Below, piece by piece: positions 17,239 to 25,036 of a stretch of 64,000 bases of DNA (its first letter is position 1; each line of letters begins with the position of its first letter). Both the position numbers and the translations under genes were made by a program. Source of the stretch: JBDWFY01 sp965275915 (GTDB lineage: Bacteria > Pseudomonadota > Alphaproteobacteria > Rhizobiales > Stappiaceae); contig CBDHYI010000007.1 of NCBI GenBank assembly GCA_965275915.1, positions 1,240,001 through 1,304,000 on the forward strand. The letters are read 5' to 3'. The notes under the pieces are model-generated. The model saw nothing but the letters and a program-made list of their open reading frames with translations, ran no database searches and was not told the origin of the DNA.

Positions 17239-17637
17239 CTAACGAACGATGTAGCCGATGATCCACAACAGGATCGTGATCGACACCGAGCCGACAATCG
17301 TCGCCTTGGCCATCCAGTTGCGCGCCTCAGGGCCGAACCCCTTGCCAAGATCCCAGACAAAATGCCGGAAACCGCCCAGCATGTGGTGGATCAGCGCCCA
17401 GGTAAATCCGAACAGGATCAGGCGTCCCAGAAACGAGCCGAATATATCCGATACGAAGGCGTAATAGTCAGGACCACTGGCCGCGGCAATCAGCCACATC
17501 ACCATCAGGATCGTGCCGAAATAAAGCGCAGCACCCGTAATACGGTGCATGATCGACATCAGCATGGTCAGGATCATTTTATAGACCTGAAGATGAGGCG
17601 ACAGCGGCCGGTCGGCCTTAAGGTTCACATTGGGCAT
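17239..17637 (-). CDS. sdhC: Succinate dehydrogenase cytochrome b556 subunit
   Basis: The 132-residue cytochrome b subunit of complex II. It opens with the family block RPLSPHLQVYKMILTMLMSI followed by MHRITGAALYFG (residues about 9-42), including the SdhC signature serine and arginine of the quinone site. The second haem-ligand region LIHHMLGGFRHFVWDLG is near residues 83-99. Three membrane helices follow the usual spacing. It is the first gene of the operon sdhC-sdhD-sdhA-lipoprotein-fkbM-sdhB. AGGAAAGG serves as ribosome binding site, and a palindromic element lies directly upstream. Confidence 0.96.
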   Translation of the reverse strand: MPNVNLKADRPLSPHLQVYKMILTMLMSIMHRITGAALYFGTILMVMWLIAAASGPDYYAFVSDIFGSFLGRLILFGFTWALIHHMLGGFRHFVWDLGKGFGPEARNWMAKATIVGSVSITILLWIIGYIVR

Positions 17638-17654
17638 GCAGTGATACCTTTCCT

Positions 17655-17670
17655 CTTACGTAAACGTAAG
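17655..17670 (-). promoter_or_regulatory. Palindrome CTTACGT-N2-ACGTAAG in the sdhC leader
   Basis: A perfect inverted repeat 18-33 bp upstream of the sdhC start, ending just before the ribosome binding site AGGAAAGG. It contains GTTTACGTAA on the coding strand, identical to the 10-mer in the mdh leader at a similar distance. It could be a shared operator or a leader-RNA element for TCA-cycle genes. The binding factor is not identifiable. Confidence 0.5.
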
Positions 17671-17731
17671 TAAAATCAGAATTTTTTCAGAATCTTTCTA
17701 ACCGTGTTCTGGGCCAAGGTCAAAGTATGCC

Positions 17732-17775
17732 TTCGACCTATGAGCATATCCCGCGAAGGTCGAATCGCCTTCGCG
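17732..17775. repeat. Two mutually exclusive hairpins upstream of sdhC
   Basis: TTCGACCT (17732-17739) is the exact inverse of AGGTCGAA (17757-17764). CGCGAAGG (17752-17759) is the exact inverse of CCTTCGCG (17768-17775). The AGG at 17757-17759 belongs to both stems, so only one can form at a time. No U-tract follows either stem, so neither is a classical terminator. Confidence 0.5.
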
Positions 17776-17947
17776 ACAAGGATACGCGTTAAAACAAAGA
17801 GTTGGGGCAATTCACGCGATCCGGGGACCGCGAGAATTGCCCTATAAGCAGAATTTGCGTCCCGCCTCGACCGATCAGGCCGCCTGCCTTGACCGGCCGG
17901 AAATGACTCGCTCCGGCTACCATCAGCGCAGCTCGGAAATCGGCGCT

Positions 17948-19933
17948 TCAGTTCGAGCGCAATTTATGAGGAAGATCCATTTTCTTAAGCCTCGAATAAA
18001 GCGTTGTCGGCTTCATTCCCAAGAGCGCCGCCGCCCCGTCCTCACCGGACACACGGCCGCGGCTTCTGGTCAGGGCGCGACAGATATTCGTCTCCTCCAT
18101 TTGGGTCATTTGGCTGGCTGTCAGGATGACACCTGAGTCCGGTTCAAATTCGGGAAGGTCATTCTTCGCCCTGCGCAACGCGGGCCTGGGCAGATTAAAG
18201 CGCAACCGGCCCCGCCTTGCCAGAATTGCGGCATGTTCGACGACGTTCTGCAACTCACGCGCATTGCCCGGCCAATCATAAGCCATCAGATCGGCGATAT
18301 TCGCTTTCGTCAGCTGTGGAGATTTCAAATTCATGCGGGTGCAGCACAGGTCCAGAAAATGCTGCGCAAGAATCGGAATATCGTCCAGCCTTTCGCGCAG
18401 AGGTCGACATTCAACCGGAAAAACATTGAGCCGAAAGTAAAGATCTTCCCGGAAATTGCCTTTTCTCACTTCAGCTTTCAGATCGCGATTGGTGGCGGCA
18501 ATCACCCGCACATCGACACTGCGCGTCTTTTCCTCGCCGACGCGCTCAAAACGCCGGTCCTGAAGAACTCTGAGCAGCTTCGACTGCAGGTCGATCGGAA
18601 TTTCACCGACTTCGTCAAGGAACAGCGTTCCGCCATCGGCAAGTTCAAATCGTCCCACGCGATCGCGAATTGCGCCGGTAAAGGCCCCCTTGATATGGCC
18701 GAAAAACTCGCTTTCGAACAATTCCCTCGGGATCGCGGCACAATTGACACGGATGAGCGGACGGTCGCATCGGTTGGAAGCCTGATGGATGGCGCGTGCA
18801 ACAAGTTCCTTGCCGGTTCCGCTTTCGCCGGTAATCAGAACATTTGCTTCCGTCGGCGCCACGAGATCAATCTGCTTCAGAACCTGATGAACGACATTTG
18901 ATGCACCCAGGATTTCCCGATGGTTTGAGTGACTGAGAATTTCTTCCTGAAGATAGGCGTTTTCCATTTCAAGCCGCTCGCGCAGACGCGCATTTTCTTC
19001 AAGGGCAGCGCTGAGTTTTTCTTCATCATGCTTGCGCTGTGTGATATCGCGGAACACGATCACCGCACCGACAACGATACCGGAGTCAAGAATCGGCGTG
19101 GACGTGTATTGCACGCGAATCGACCTGCCGTCCTTGCACCAGAAAACGTCGTCCTCAATGGTGTTGATCACCCCCTGCTTGAAGGCATTGTAAATCGGGC
19201 ATGCCTCGACCTCATGAACCGATCCGTCGGCATGATGGTGATGTATGGTCGCGTGCATGTCCTTTCCGACCAGTTCTTCCGCCGAGTAGCCCAGCATCTT
19301 TTCCGCGGCCGGATTGAGAAAAGTTGTCAGCCCCTGAAGATCGACACCGTAAATCCCCTCCCCGGCGGCCGATAGAATCAGGTCATTCTCCCGTTCAAGG
19401 TCACGGAAATAACGCTGGATCCGTTGCCATTCTCCAATGCCCTTACGATGATAGGAATTGGCGTCCTCATTGATTGTCCTGCGGTTGATCCGGTTTAAAT
19501 CGAAAATGGTGACAATGATGAAATCGCCGTCCGGTCCGCTGCCGGTCACGCCTGCATGTTCAACATTCAGGGCATCCCCGCTGGCGCCATAGAGTTTCAA
19601 ATCGCGTGACCAGGCATATCCACGATGCAGAATCTCGTCGGTAAACGCGTGGATCTCCCCCCGCGCGCCCGGATAGAGCTGATCGATTGTCACGCCCGCC
19701 AGGCGCTCGTCGGCCCGATTGAAGATGTTATGCGCCGCCCGATTGGCGTGCTGGACGGCTCCGGTGAACGGATTGACGACGATCGCAGCTTCCGGCTGAC
19801 GATCAAATGCCGACCGCAGCACCTGTGCCGTCAGCAGATTTGGATCGGGGTCCGCCGCGTTACGGCGTTGAGGCTCCGGCGGACTTCGTTCGATTTCCGT
19901 TGCTGTCGGCACTTGCAGAAACTCATCTCTCAT
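17948..19933 (-). CDS. cynF: Sigma-54-dependent activator with PAS sensing, regulator of the cyanate locus
   Basis: A 661-residue enhancer-binding protein. Two PAS-like regions sit at about residues 38-150 (FDRQPEAAIVVNPFTGAV) and 185-300 (ILSAAGEGIYGVDLQG and HHHHADGSVHEVEACPI). A coiled-coil linker follows, then the AAA+ domain with Walker A GESGTGKE near residue 365, the sigma-54 contact loop GAFTGA near residue 435 and Walker B LFLDEVGE. A Fis-type helix-turn-helix near the C-terminus reads AAALLGMKPTTLYSRLKKM. It is divergent from the transporter-cyanase genes and faces their -24/-12 promoter. The arrangement resembles the cynFABDS cluster I recall from Pseudomonas pseudoalcaligenes, hence the symbol. 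The start at 19933 lacks a clear ribosome binding site. Confidence 0.85.
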   Translation of the reverse strand: MRDEFLQVPTATEIERSPPEPQRRNAADPDPNLLTAQVLRSAFDRQPEAAIVVNPFTGAVQHANRAAHNIFNRADERLAGVTIDQLYPGARGEIHAFTDEILHRGYAWSRDLKLYGASGDALNVEHAGVTGSGPDGDFIIVTIFDLNRINRRTINEDANSYHRKGIGEWQRIQRYFRDLERENDLILSAAGEGIYGVDLQGLTTFLNPAAEKMLGYSAEELVGKDMHATIHHHHADGSVHEVEACPIYNAFKQGVINTIEDDVFWCKDGRSIRVQYTSTPILDSGIVVGAVIVFRDITQRKHDEEKLSAALEENARLRERLEMENAYLQEEILSHSNHREILGASNVVHQVLKQIDLVAPTEANVLITGESGTGKELVARAIHQASNRCDRPLIRVNCAAIPRELFESEFFGHIKGAFTGAIRDRVGRFELADGGTLFLDEVGEIPIDLQSKLLRVLQDRRFERVGEEKTRSVDVRVIAATNRDLKAEVRKGNFREDLYFRLNVFPVECRPLRERLDDIPILAQHFLDLCCTRMNLKSPQLTKANIADLMAYDWPGNARELQNVVEHAAILARRGRLRFNLPRPALRRAKNDLPEFEPDSGVILTASQMTQMEETNICRALTRSRGRVSGEDGAAALLGMKPTTLYSRLKKMDLPHKLRSN

Positions 19934-19936
19934 TTC

Positions 19937-19988
19937 ACGAAAATTCGTAAAATTATTACCAAATCGTATAAATTATGAAAGATCGTAT
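19937..19988. promoter_or_regulatory. Candidate activator-binding sites upstream of the sigma-54 promoter
   Basis: A small palindrome ACGAA-N2-TTCGT lies at 19937-19948. Related heptamers follow at helical-turn spacing: ATTCGTA at 19943, ATCGTAT at 19963 and ATCGTAT at 19982 (about 20 and 19 bp apart). They lie about 70-115 bp upstream of the -24 element, the usual distance for enhancer-binding protein sites. Assignment to the adjacent activator is inference. Confidence 0.45.
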
Positions 19989-20053
19989 TTTGTGCATATT
20001 GCCTACACTTGGATCAACCCTTTGCTTTTAATGACGTTTTTCGCTCTCCAGAA

Positions 20054-20069
20054 CTTGGCACGCGACTTG
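20054..20069 (+). promoter_or_regulatory. Sigma-54 (-24/-12) promoter of the cyanate operon
   Basis: The sequence TTGGCACGCGACTTGC matches the sigma-54 consensus TGGCACG-N4-TTGC. The GG dinucleotide is at 20056-20057 and GC at 20068-20069, the required 10-bp spacing. Transcription should start near 20081, about 40 bp before the ATG of the binding-protein gene. Confidence 0.88.
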
Positions 20070-20120
20070 CCATTCCTTTGACAATCACCCTCCCGGGTCT
20101 TGCCAAAGGAGAAAGCGTCA

Positions 20121-21560
20121 ATGCCAACTAAGAGTCTTGGAAATCCCTATGACGGCCAAACCGACCTGCGCCACGCGAAAGGATGCGGTTGCTCTTCCTG
20201 CAAACGTCAGGGTGATGAAATCCGCCTCGGCCGGGATGCCGGCGCGGTCGGCGATATCGCACCGGACAGTGACGCCCCGAACAGTGACGTCCCGGACAGT
20301 AACGCGCTTGTCGCTCGCGCCGTTGAAAGCGCCGTCGTACGCTCCGTCTTCGCAAACAGCGAACTGTCCCGCCGCTCTTTTGCATCCCTTCTGGGCAGCA
20401 CGGCGCTTGCCGCGGCCATCGCATCGGTGTTTCCGATCGAAAAAGCCAAGGCCGCGATCAGCGATGATCTCGGTAAGCCGGAGAAATCGAAACTCAATGT
20501 CGGTTTTGTGCCGATCACCTGTGCGACACCGATCATCATGGCAAAACCGCTTGGCTTTTACGAGAAGTACGGTCTTGATGTCGATGTCATCAAAACCGCC
20601 GGATGGGCCGTCGCCCGCGACAAGTCGCTCAACAAGGAATATGACGCGTCCCATATGCTGACGCCGATGCCGCTCGCCATTACGATGGGTGCCGGCTCCA
20701 CCGCCGTTCCTTTCCTGATGCCCGCGGTTGAAAATATCAACGGCCAGGCGATCGTGCTTCACAATGACCATAAAGACAAAAACGATGATCCGAGCACCTG
20801 GAAAGGCTTCAAATTCGGCGTCCCGTTCGAATATTCGATGCACAATTTCCTGCTGCGCTACTATGTGGCGGAGTTCGGCCTTGATCCGGACAAGGACATC
20901 CAGATCCGCGTCGTGCCGCCGCCGGAAATGGTCGCCAATCTCCGCGCGGGCAATCTTGACGGCTATCTCTCTCCCGATCCGTTCAATCAGCGCGCCGTCT
21001 GGGAGAAAGTCGGTTTCATCCATAAGCTGACCAAAGATATCTGGGAAGGACACCCCTGCTGTGCGTTTGCCTGCTCGGAGGAGTTCGCAACAACCCTGCC
21101 CAACACCTACGGCAATCTTCTCAAAGCGCTGATCGACGCAACCCAATATGCGAGCAACCATGACAACCGGATCGAAATCGCAGAAGCGATTTCGCCGAAA
21201 AACTACCTCAATCAGCCTGTTCCGGTGGTACAGCAGGTCCTGACCGGGACATATGCGGACGGGCTGGGCAATGTTCAGCGGGTTCCGGACCGTATCGATT
21301 TCGATCCCTTCCCGTGGCACTCGATGGGCGTCTGGATCCTGACGCAGATGAAGCGCTGGGGCTATATCGAAGGCGACATCGACTACAAGGGCATTGCCGA
21401 GCAGGTTTACCTTGCGGCCGATGCGGGCAAGATCATGAAAGATCTCGGCATGGAACCGCCCAAGGAGACCTACAAGTCTCACACCATCATGGGCAAAACA
21501 TTCGATCCGGATAAACCGGAAGAATATGTCCAAAGCTTCGCCATCAAGCGGGGCGCCTGA
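20121..21560 (+). CDS. cynA: Cyanate/nitrate-type ABC transporter substrate-binding protein
   Basis: A 479-residue binding protein of the CmpA/NrtA family. A long N-terminal region holds a cysteine motif GCGCSSCK (about residues 22-29). A twin-arginine signal SRRSFASLLGSTALAAAIAS follows near residue 85. The mature domain starts around KLNVGFVPITCATPIIMAKP and contains the family blocks HMLTPMPLAITMGAGS, GVPFEYSMHNFLLRYYVAE and DGYLSPDPFNQRAV. An adjoining HPCCAFACSEEF pair is also present. Twin-arginine export implies folding before export to the periplasm. ATG 20121 is chosen for the AAAGGAGAAAG ribosome binding site. The upstream TTG at 20100 would bypass it. First gene downstream of the sigma-54 promoter. 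Confidence 0.88.
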   Translation: MPTKSLGNPYDGQTDLRHAKGCGCSSCKRQGDEIRLGRDAGAVGDIAPDSDAPNSDVPDSNALVARAVESAVVRSVFANSELSRRSFASLLGSTALAAAIASVFPIEKAKAAISDDLGKPEKSKLNVGFVPITCATPIIMAKPLGFYEKYGLDVDVIKTAGWAVARDKSLNKEYDASHMLTPMPLAITMGAGSTAVPFLMPAVENINGQAIVLHNDHKDKNDDPSTWKGFKFGVPFEYSMHNFLLRYYVAEFGLDPDKDIQIRVVPPPEMVANLRAGNLDGYLSPDPFNQRAVWEKVGFIHKLTKDIWEGHPCCAFACSEEFATTLPNTYGNLLKALIDATQYASNHDNRIEIAEAISPKNYLNQPVPVVQQVLTGTYADGLGNVQRVPDRIDFDPFPWHSMGVWILTQMKRWGYIEGDIDYKGIAEQVYLAADAGKIMKDLGMEPPKETYKSHTIMGKTFDPDKPEEYVQSFAIKRGA

Positions 21561-21562
21561 TC

Positions 21563-22393
21563 ATGATCGCATCGGAGACCGTGAAAGCCGTCTTTCTCTC
21601 GGTTCTGATCCTGCTGACAGGACTTGCCATCTGGGAAATCGCAACCCCCGGCCAGAAAGCGGCCGGGGAGTTGACCGAATATGAGCTGCTGACCGGCGGC
21701 GCGGACCAGCAGGCCCGCGTCCCGCCGCCCTCCGACATCATCTCAAAAGCCTATGAGGAACTCTCCGATCCGTTTTACGACGCCGGTCCGAACGACAAAG
21801 GCATCGGCATTCAGATCGCCTACTCGCTGTTCCGGGTGCTGACCGGATACTTCTTTGCGGCTCTGATCGCCATTCCGCTCGGTTTTCTTATCGGCATGTC
21901 GCCACTTGCCTATCGGGCGCTGGATCCGTTTATCCAGGTGCTGAGACCGATTTCGCCTCTCGCCTGGATGCCGCTGGCGCTGTTCATCATCAAGGACAGC
22001 CAGGCTTCGGCCATTTTCGTGATCTTCATCTGTTCCATCTGGCCGATGCTGATCAACACGGCCTTCGGCGTCGCCAATGTGCGCAAGGACTGGGTGAACG
22101 TGGCCCGGACGCACGAGCTCAGCGCGCTGAAAACCGCCTTTACCGTCATATTGCCTGCTGCAGCGCCGACAATCCTGACGGGGATGCGCATCTCGATCGG
22201 CATCGCGTGGCTTGTCATTGTGGCCGCAGAGATGCTCGTGGGCGGAACCGGGATCGGATATTACGTTTGGAACGAGTGGAACAATCTCGATCTCACCAGC
22301 GTGATCTTCTCCATCCTCATGATCGGCGTCGTCGGAATGCTCCTGGATACCGCCTTCGGGTTCATCCAGAAGAGCGTCCAATATCAGGAGTAA
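21563..22393 (+). CDS. cynB: Cyanate/nitrate-type ABC transporter permease
   Basis: A 276-residue inner-membrane permease of the BPD_transp_1 type (SsuC/NrtB branch). The first helix is at residues 7-25 (VFLSVLILLTGLAIWEI). A periplasmic loop rich in polar residues follows, then five helices. The cytoplasmic EAA-like loop reads VARTHELSALKTAFTVILPAAAP near residue 178. The conserved tail MLVGGTGIGYYVWNEWNNLD is near residue 225. It starts 2 bp after the cynA stop, so translation is coupled. It pairs with the ATPase encoded next. Confidence 0.9.
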   Translation: MIASETVKAVFLSVLILLTGLAIWEIATPGQKAAGELTEYELLTGGADQQARVPPPSDIISKAYEELSDPFYDAGPNDKGIGIQIAYSLFRVLTGYFFAALIAIPLGFLIGMSPLAYRALDPFIQVLRPISPLAWMPLALFIIKDSQASAIFVIFICSIWPMLINTAFGVANVRKDWVNVARTHELSALKTAFTVILPAAAPTILTGMRISIGIAWLVIVAAEMLVGGTGIGYYVWNEWNNLDLTSVIFSILMIGVVGMLLDTAFGFIQKSVQYQE

Positions 22394-22399
22394 ATTTCC

Positions 22400-23326
22400 G
22401 TGACCAAACCCTTCCTCGAAATCGATCGCCTGACGCGGCGGTTCCCGGCACCCAGGGGCGGACATCCGCTCACGGTGTTTGAAGATATTTCCTTTGACAT
22501 CGATAAAGGCGAATTCGTCTGCATTATCGGGCACTCCGGATGCGGCAAGTCAACGATCATGAACGTGCTTGCCGGACTGGACAGCCCCACCGAAGGCGTT
22601 GTGACCATGGACGGCAAGGAGGTTTCCGGACCCAGCCTTGACCGTGGTGTCGTCTTCCAGAATTACTCGCTCCTGCCCTGGCTTTCCGCCTTAAAAAACG
22701 TCGTTTTTGGCGTCCGGGCCCGGTTTCCCGAGTGGAGCCGAAATGAGGTTCTGGACCATTCCTACAAGTTCCTGAAGTTGGTGGGCCTCACGGACGGTGC
22801 GGAACATAGAAAACCGTCGCAACTGTCGGGCGGTATGCGCCAGCGTGTGTCGATTGCCCGGGCGTTTGCCATTCAGCCAAAACTGCTCCTGCTCGATGAA
22901 CCGTTCGGCGCGCTGGACGCGCTGACGCGCGGGACGATACAGGATGAATTGCTTCGAATCTGGTCAGGGACGGAACAGACCGTTTTCATGATCACCCACG
23001 ATGTCGACGAGGCCATTTTGCTGGCCGACCGCATTCTGCTGATGACAAACGGGCCTGGGGCACAAGTCGCTGAAAGCGTTGTGGTCGACATCGCGCGTCC
23101 CCGCAACCGGGCGGACATTATCCATGACGACGCCTACTACAAAATCCGCAATCATCTCGTGGAGTTTCTGGCCGTTCGGTCAAAGGAACTGTCAAAACGG
23201 GAACCGGAAGATACTCCGGCGGGCGGACGCAAGAGCACGAAACGGCCGCTGTCCGTCAATCCCGCCTCCCCGAACAAATCCCCTGCAACGGAAGCGGGCG
23301 GAACGGTCGTTTCGCTGGCCGGCTAA
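22400..23326 (+). CDS. cynD: Cyanate/nitrate-type ABC transporter ATP-binding protein
   Basis: A 308-residue ABC ATPase. Walker A is GHSGCGKST near residue 47, the Q-loop lies in VVFQNYSLLPWL, the signature is LSGGMRQRVSIARA near residue 142, and Walker B with D-loop is LLLLDEPFGALDALT. The H-loop is MITHDVDEAIL. A low-complexity C-terminal tail of about 40 residues (Ser/Pro/Lys rich) goes beyond the family core. GTG start with AGGAG at 9 bp overlapping the end of cynB. Confidence 0.9.
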   Translation: MTKPFLEIDRLTRRFPAPRGGHPLTVFEDISFDIDKGEFVCIIGHSGCGKSTIMNVLAGLDSPTEGVVTMDGKEVSGPSLDRGVVFQNYSLLPWLSALKNVVFGVRARFPEWSRNEVLDHSYKFLKLVGLTDGAEHRKPSQLSGGMRQRVSIARAFAIQPKLLLLDEPFGALDALTRGTIQDELLRIWSGTEQTVFMITHDVDEAILLADRILLMTNGPGAQVAESVVVDIARPRNRADIIHDDAYYKIRNHLVEFLAVRSKELSKREPEDTPAGGRKSTKRPLSVNPASPNKSPATEAGGTVVSLAG

Positions 23327-23360
23327 CACAGTCTTATTACGAGGAAACAAGGACAAAAAA

Positions 23361-23804
23361 ATGATGAAAAAAATCGACGTCACCGAAATGATCATGGAAA
23401 AGAAACGCGCATCGGGAATGACCTGGTCAGCCATTGCCGAAGCCATCGGCATGTCCGAAGTTTTCACAACGTCCGCCTGCCTGGGTATGAACTCAATGCC
23501 CCGCGATAAGGCCGATATCCTGACGACGACACTGGGCCTGCCGCAGGAAGCGGCGGTCGTCCTGGCGGAATACCCGACCAAGGTTTTCGACCAGAACGTC
23601 CCGACAGATCCGTGTGTCTATCGCTTTTATGAGATTGTGGGCGTCTACGGCGATACATTGAAGGAACTCATCCAGGAAAAAGGCGGCGACGGCATCATGA
23701 GCGCCATTGATTTCGACATGAGCGTTGAGAAGGTGCCAAATCCGAAAGGAGACCGTATCGAAGTGAAGATGAGCGGGAAATTCCTGCCTTATAACCACTG
23801 GTAG
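23361..23804 (+). CDS. cynS: Cyanase (cyanate hydratase)
   Basis: A 147-residue enzyme that converts cyanate and bicarbonate to carbamate and CO2, releasing ammonia for nitrogen supply. The N-terminal helical DNA-binding-like fold (TWSAIAEAIGMSEVFTTSA) is at residues 21-40. The catalytic block DPCVYRFYEIVGVYGDTLK, near residue 83, carries the essential Arg and Glu. The catalytic serine lies in DGIMSAIDFDMSVEKV near residue 110. The length is close to the family's 150-156. The start ATG 23361 is behind AAGGAC; a second ATG follows at once. It is 34 bp downstream of the transporter ATPase. Confidence 0.96.
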   Translation: MMKKIDVTEMIMEKKRASGMTWSAIAEAIGMSEVFTTSACLGMNSMPRDKADILTTTLGLPQEAAVVLAEYPTKVFDQNVPTDPCVYRFYEIVGVYGDTLKELIQEKGGDGIMSAIDFDMSVEKVPNPKGDRIEVKMSGKFLPYNHW

Positions 23805-23810
23805 AGCGCC

Positions 23811-24281
23811 ATGACTGAACAGCGCCCGCCCCTGCCGCCGTTCACCGCCGAAACGGCGGCCCAGAAGGCCCGGATTGCGGAAAACGCCTGGAACACGCAA
23901 GATCCGGTCAAGGTCTCGCTCGCCTATACTTTGGACAGCTGGTGGCGCAACCGCTCGCAATTCATCAGGGGACGCGACGAAATTGTCGCGTTTCTCACTG
24001 ACAAGTGGCGGAACGAGCGCGACTATCGCCTCATCAAGGAAGTCTGGGCGTTTCACGAAAACCAGATTGCTGCCCGGTTCCAGTATGAATATCACGATCA
24101 AAACGGAAACTGGTTCCGGGCGCACGGAAACGAGCAGTGGCGTTTTGATGGAAACGGGCTGATGCTTCGCCGCGAAGCCAGCATAAACGACGTGCCCATC
24201 AAGGAGAATGAGCGCAAGTTCATCTGGCCGAAAGGGCCGCGGCCGGACGATTATCCCGGATTGACCGAACTGGGGCTTTAG
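23811..24281 (+). CDS. DUF1348 / NTF2-like protein at the end of the cyanate operon
   Basis: A 156-residue soluble protein of the DUF1348 group (nuclear transport factor 2-like fold). Characteristic segments are FTAETAAQKARIAENAWNTQ near the start, LDSWWRNRSQFIRGRDEIV near residue 42 and FRAHGNEQWRFDGNGLM near residue 104. The end reads WPKGPRPDDYPGLTELGL. The biochemical role of this family is not known to me. The start lies 6 bp after the cynS stop, so it should share the cyanate operon's induction. Its TAG stop falls within a single family-A repeat end. Confidence 0.85.
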   Translation: MTEQRPPLPPFTAETAAQKARIAENAWNTQDPVKVSLAYTLDSWWRNRSQFIRGRDEIVAFLTDKWRNERDYRLIKEVWAFHENQIAARFQYEYHDQNGNWFRAHGNEQWRFDGNGLMLRREASINDVPIKENERKFIWPKGPRPDDYPGLTELGL

Positions 24282-24297
24282 GCTCAGGACCTATTCA
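24279..24297 (+). repeat. Solo end of MITE family A between convergent genes
   Basis: TAGGCTCAGGACCTATTCA matches the terminal repeat of the element at 12501 (one difference, T for C). No partner end is found nearby. The copy supplies both the TAG stop of the DUF1348 gene and, on the other strand, the TGA stop (24291-24293) of the EI24/CysZ-like gene. Confidence 0.7.
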
Positions 24298-24974
24298 AAC
24301 ACACCGGCTTCAGACGGCCTGGCCGACAACCGCTTGAACATATGCATCATGAAAATGGTCGCAAAGATCGGCGTCAGAAGGTTGAGGATCGGCACCGCAA
24401 GAACGCCTGCAATGATGAGACCCGCCACGAACACCGTCCCGCTATGGCTTTGCCGAAACTGCCGCGCCTCTGCGGGCGCCATGAACCGCATCGCCGCGAA
24501 TTCGAAATATTCACGCCCCAGCAGATATCCGTTGATGGCAAAGAAGGCGATCAGGTTAACGCCCGGAACCAGCAGAAGAATAAGCGCGACAATGTTGCCA
24601 AGCACAACAATGACCGCGAATTTGGCCGACAGCAGGATCGACTGGGTTATCGGCAGAGCCGTGCCGGGGCGGTCCGACGGATAGCTTTGTTTTTCGACAA
24701 GCTCGGCAATATCGTCCTGAAAGAAAGCCGCAAACAGGGATGTTACAGGTGCAACCAGAAAGCCGAGCAGAAAAAAAGCGCCGATCCCCGTCAGAATGCT
24801 GAGGGACGTTTCAAGCCACGGGTAGGGCAATGTAACCAAGCCTGTGACCAGACCTTCAATGACCAGCCAGACGACAAACAGCAATGCAATTGTCAACCCC
24901 AGCGATTTCCAGAAGATATGCCGGAAAGACGGCTGGAGCATTTCGGAAAAGGCGCGCGAGGCAGCTTGCAGCAT
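24291..24974 (-). CDS. EI24-domain (CysZ-like) membrane protein
   Basis: A 227-residue inner-membrane protein of the EI24/CysZ family; CysZ is a sulfate uptake channel in enterobacteria. Amphipathic opening AFSEMLQPSFRHIFWKSLG, then hydrophobic helices at about residues 24-45 (LTIALLFVVWLVIEGLV), 56-82, 130-160 (FAVIVVLGNIVALILLLVPG) and 190-215. The family pattern NLIAFFAINGYLLGREYFE is near residue 150. I chose ATG 24974 (MLQAASRAFSEM). A longer frame to 25055 would overlap nudC and adds no family sequence. The sulfate role is not certain for alphaproteobacterial members. Confidence 0.75.
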   Translation of the reverse strand: MLQAASRAFSEMLQPSFRHIFWKSLGLTIALLFVVWLVIEGLVTGLVTLPYPWLETSLSILTGIGAFFLLGFLVAPVTSLFAAFFQDDIAELVEKQSYPSDRPGTALPITQSILLSAKFAVIVVLGNIVALILLLVPGVNLIAFFAINGYLLGREYFEFAAMRFMAPAEARQFRQSHSGTVFVAGLIIAGVLAVPILNLLTPIFATIFMMHMFKRLSARPSEAGVFE

Positions 24975-25036
24975 AGGGGCCTGTCTTTTTGGGAATACTG
25001 GTAGGAGAGATAAGAAAGCAAATTGCTTTCCACAAG

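Larger units (their letters stand above)
17638..17947. other. 310-bp sdh upstream region with several inverted repeats
   Basis: The region lies between the activator gene end (17948) and sdhC (17637), both on the minus strand, and must contain the sdh promoter. It holds the CTTACGT/ACGTAAG palindrome at 17655-17670 and two overlapping perfect 8-bp inverted repeats at 17732-17775 described separately. I see no coding frame with support. Confidence 0.6.

Noticed and set aside
20118..21533. 471-codon open frame on the minus strand across the binding-protein gene
   Set aside because: It is antisense to a well-supported gene. Its sequence is rich in Arg, His and Gly with no family motif, as expected from GC-rich codon use.
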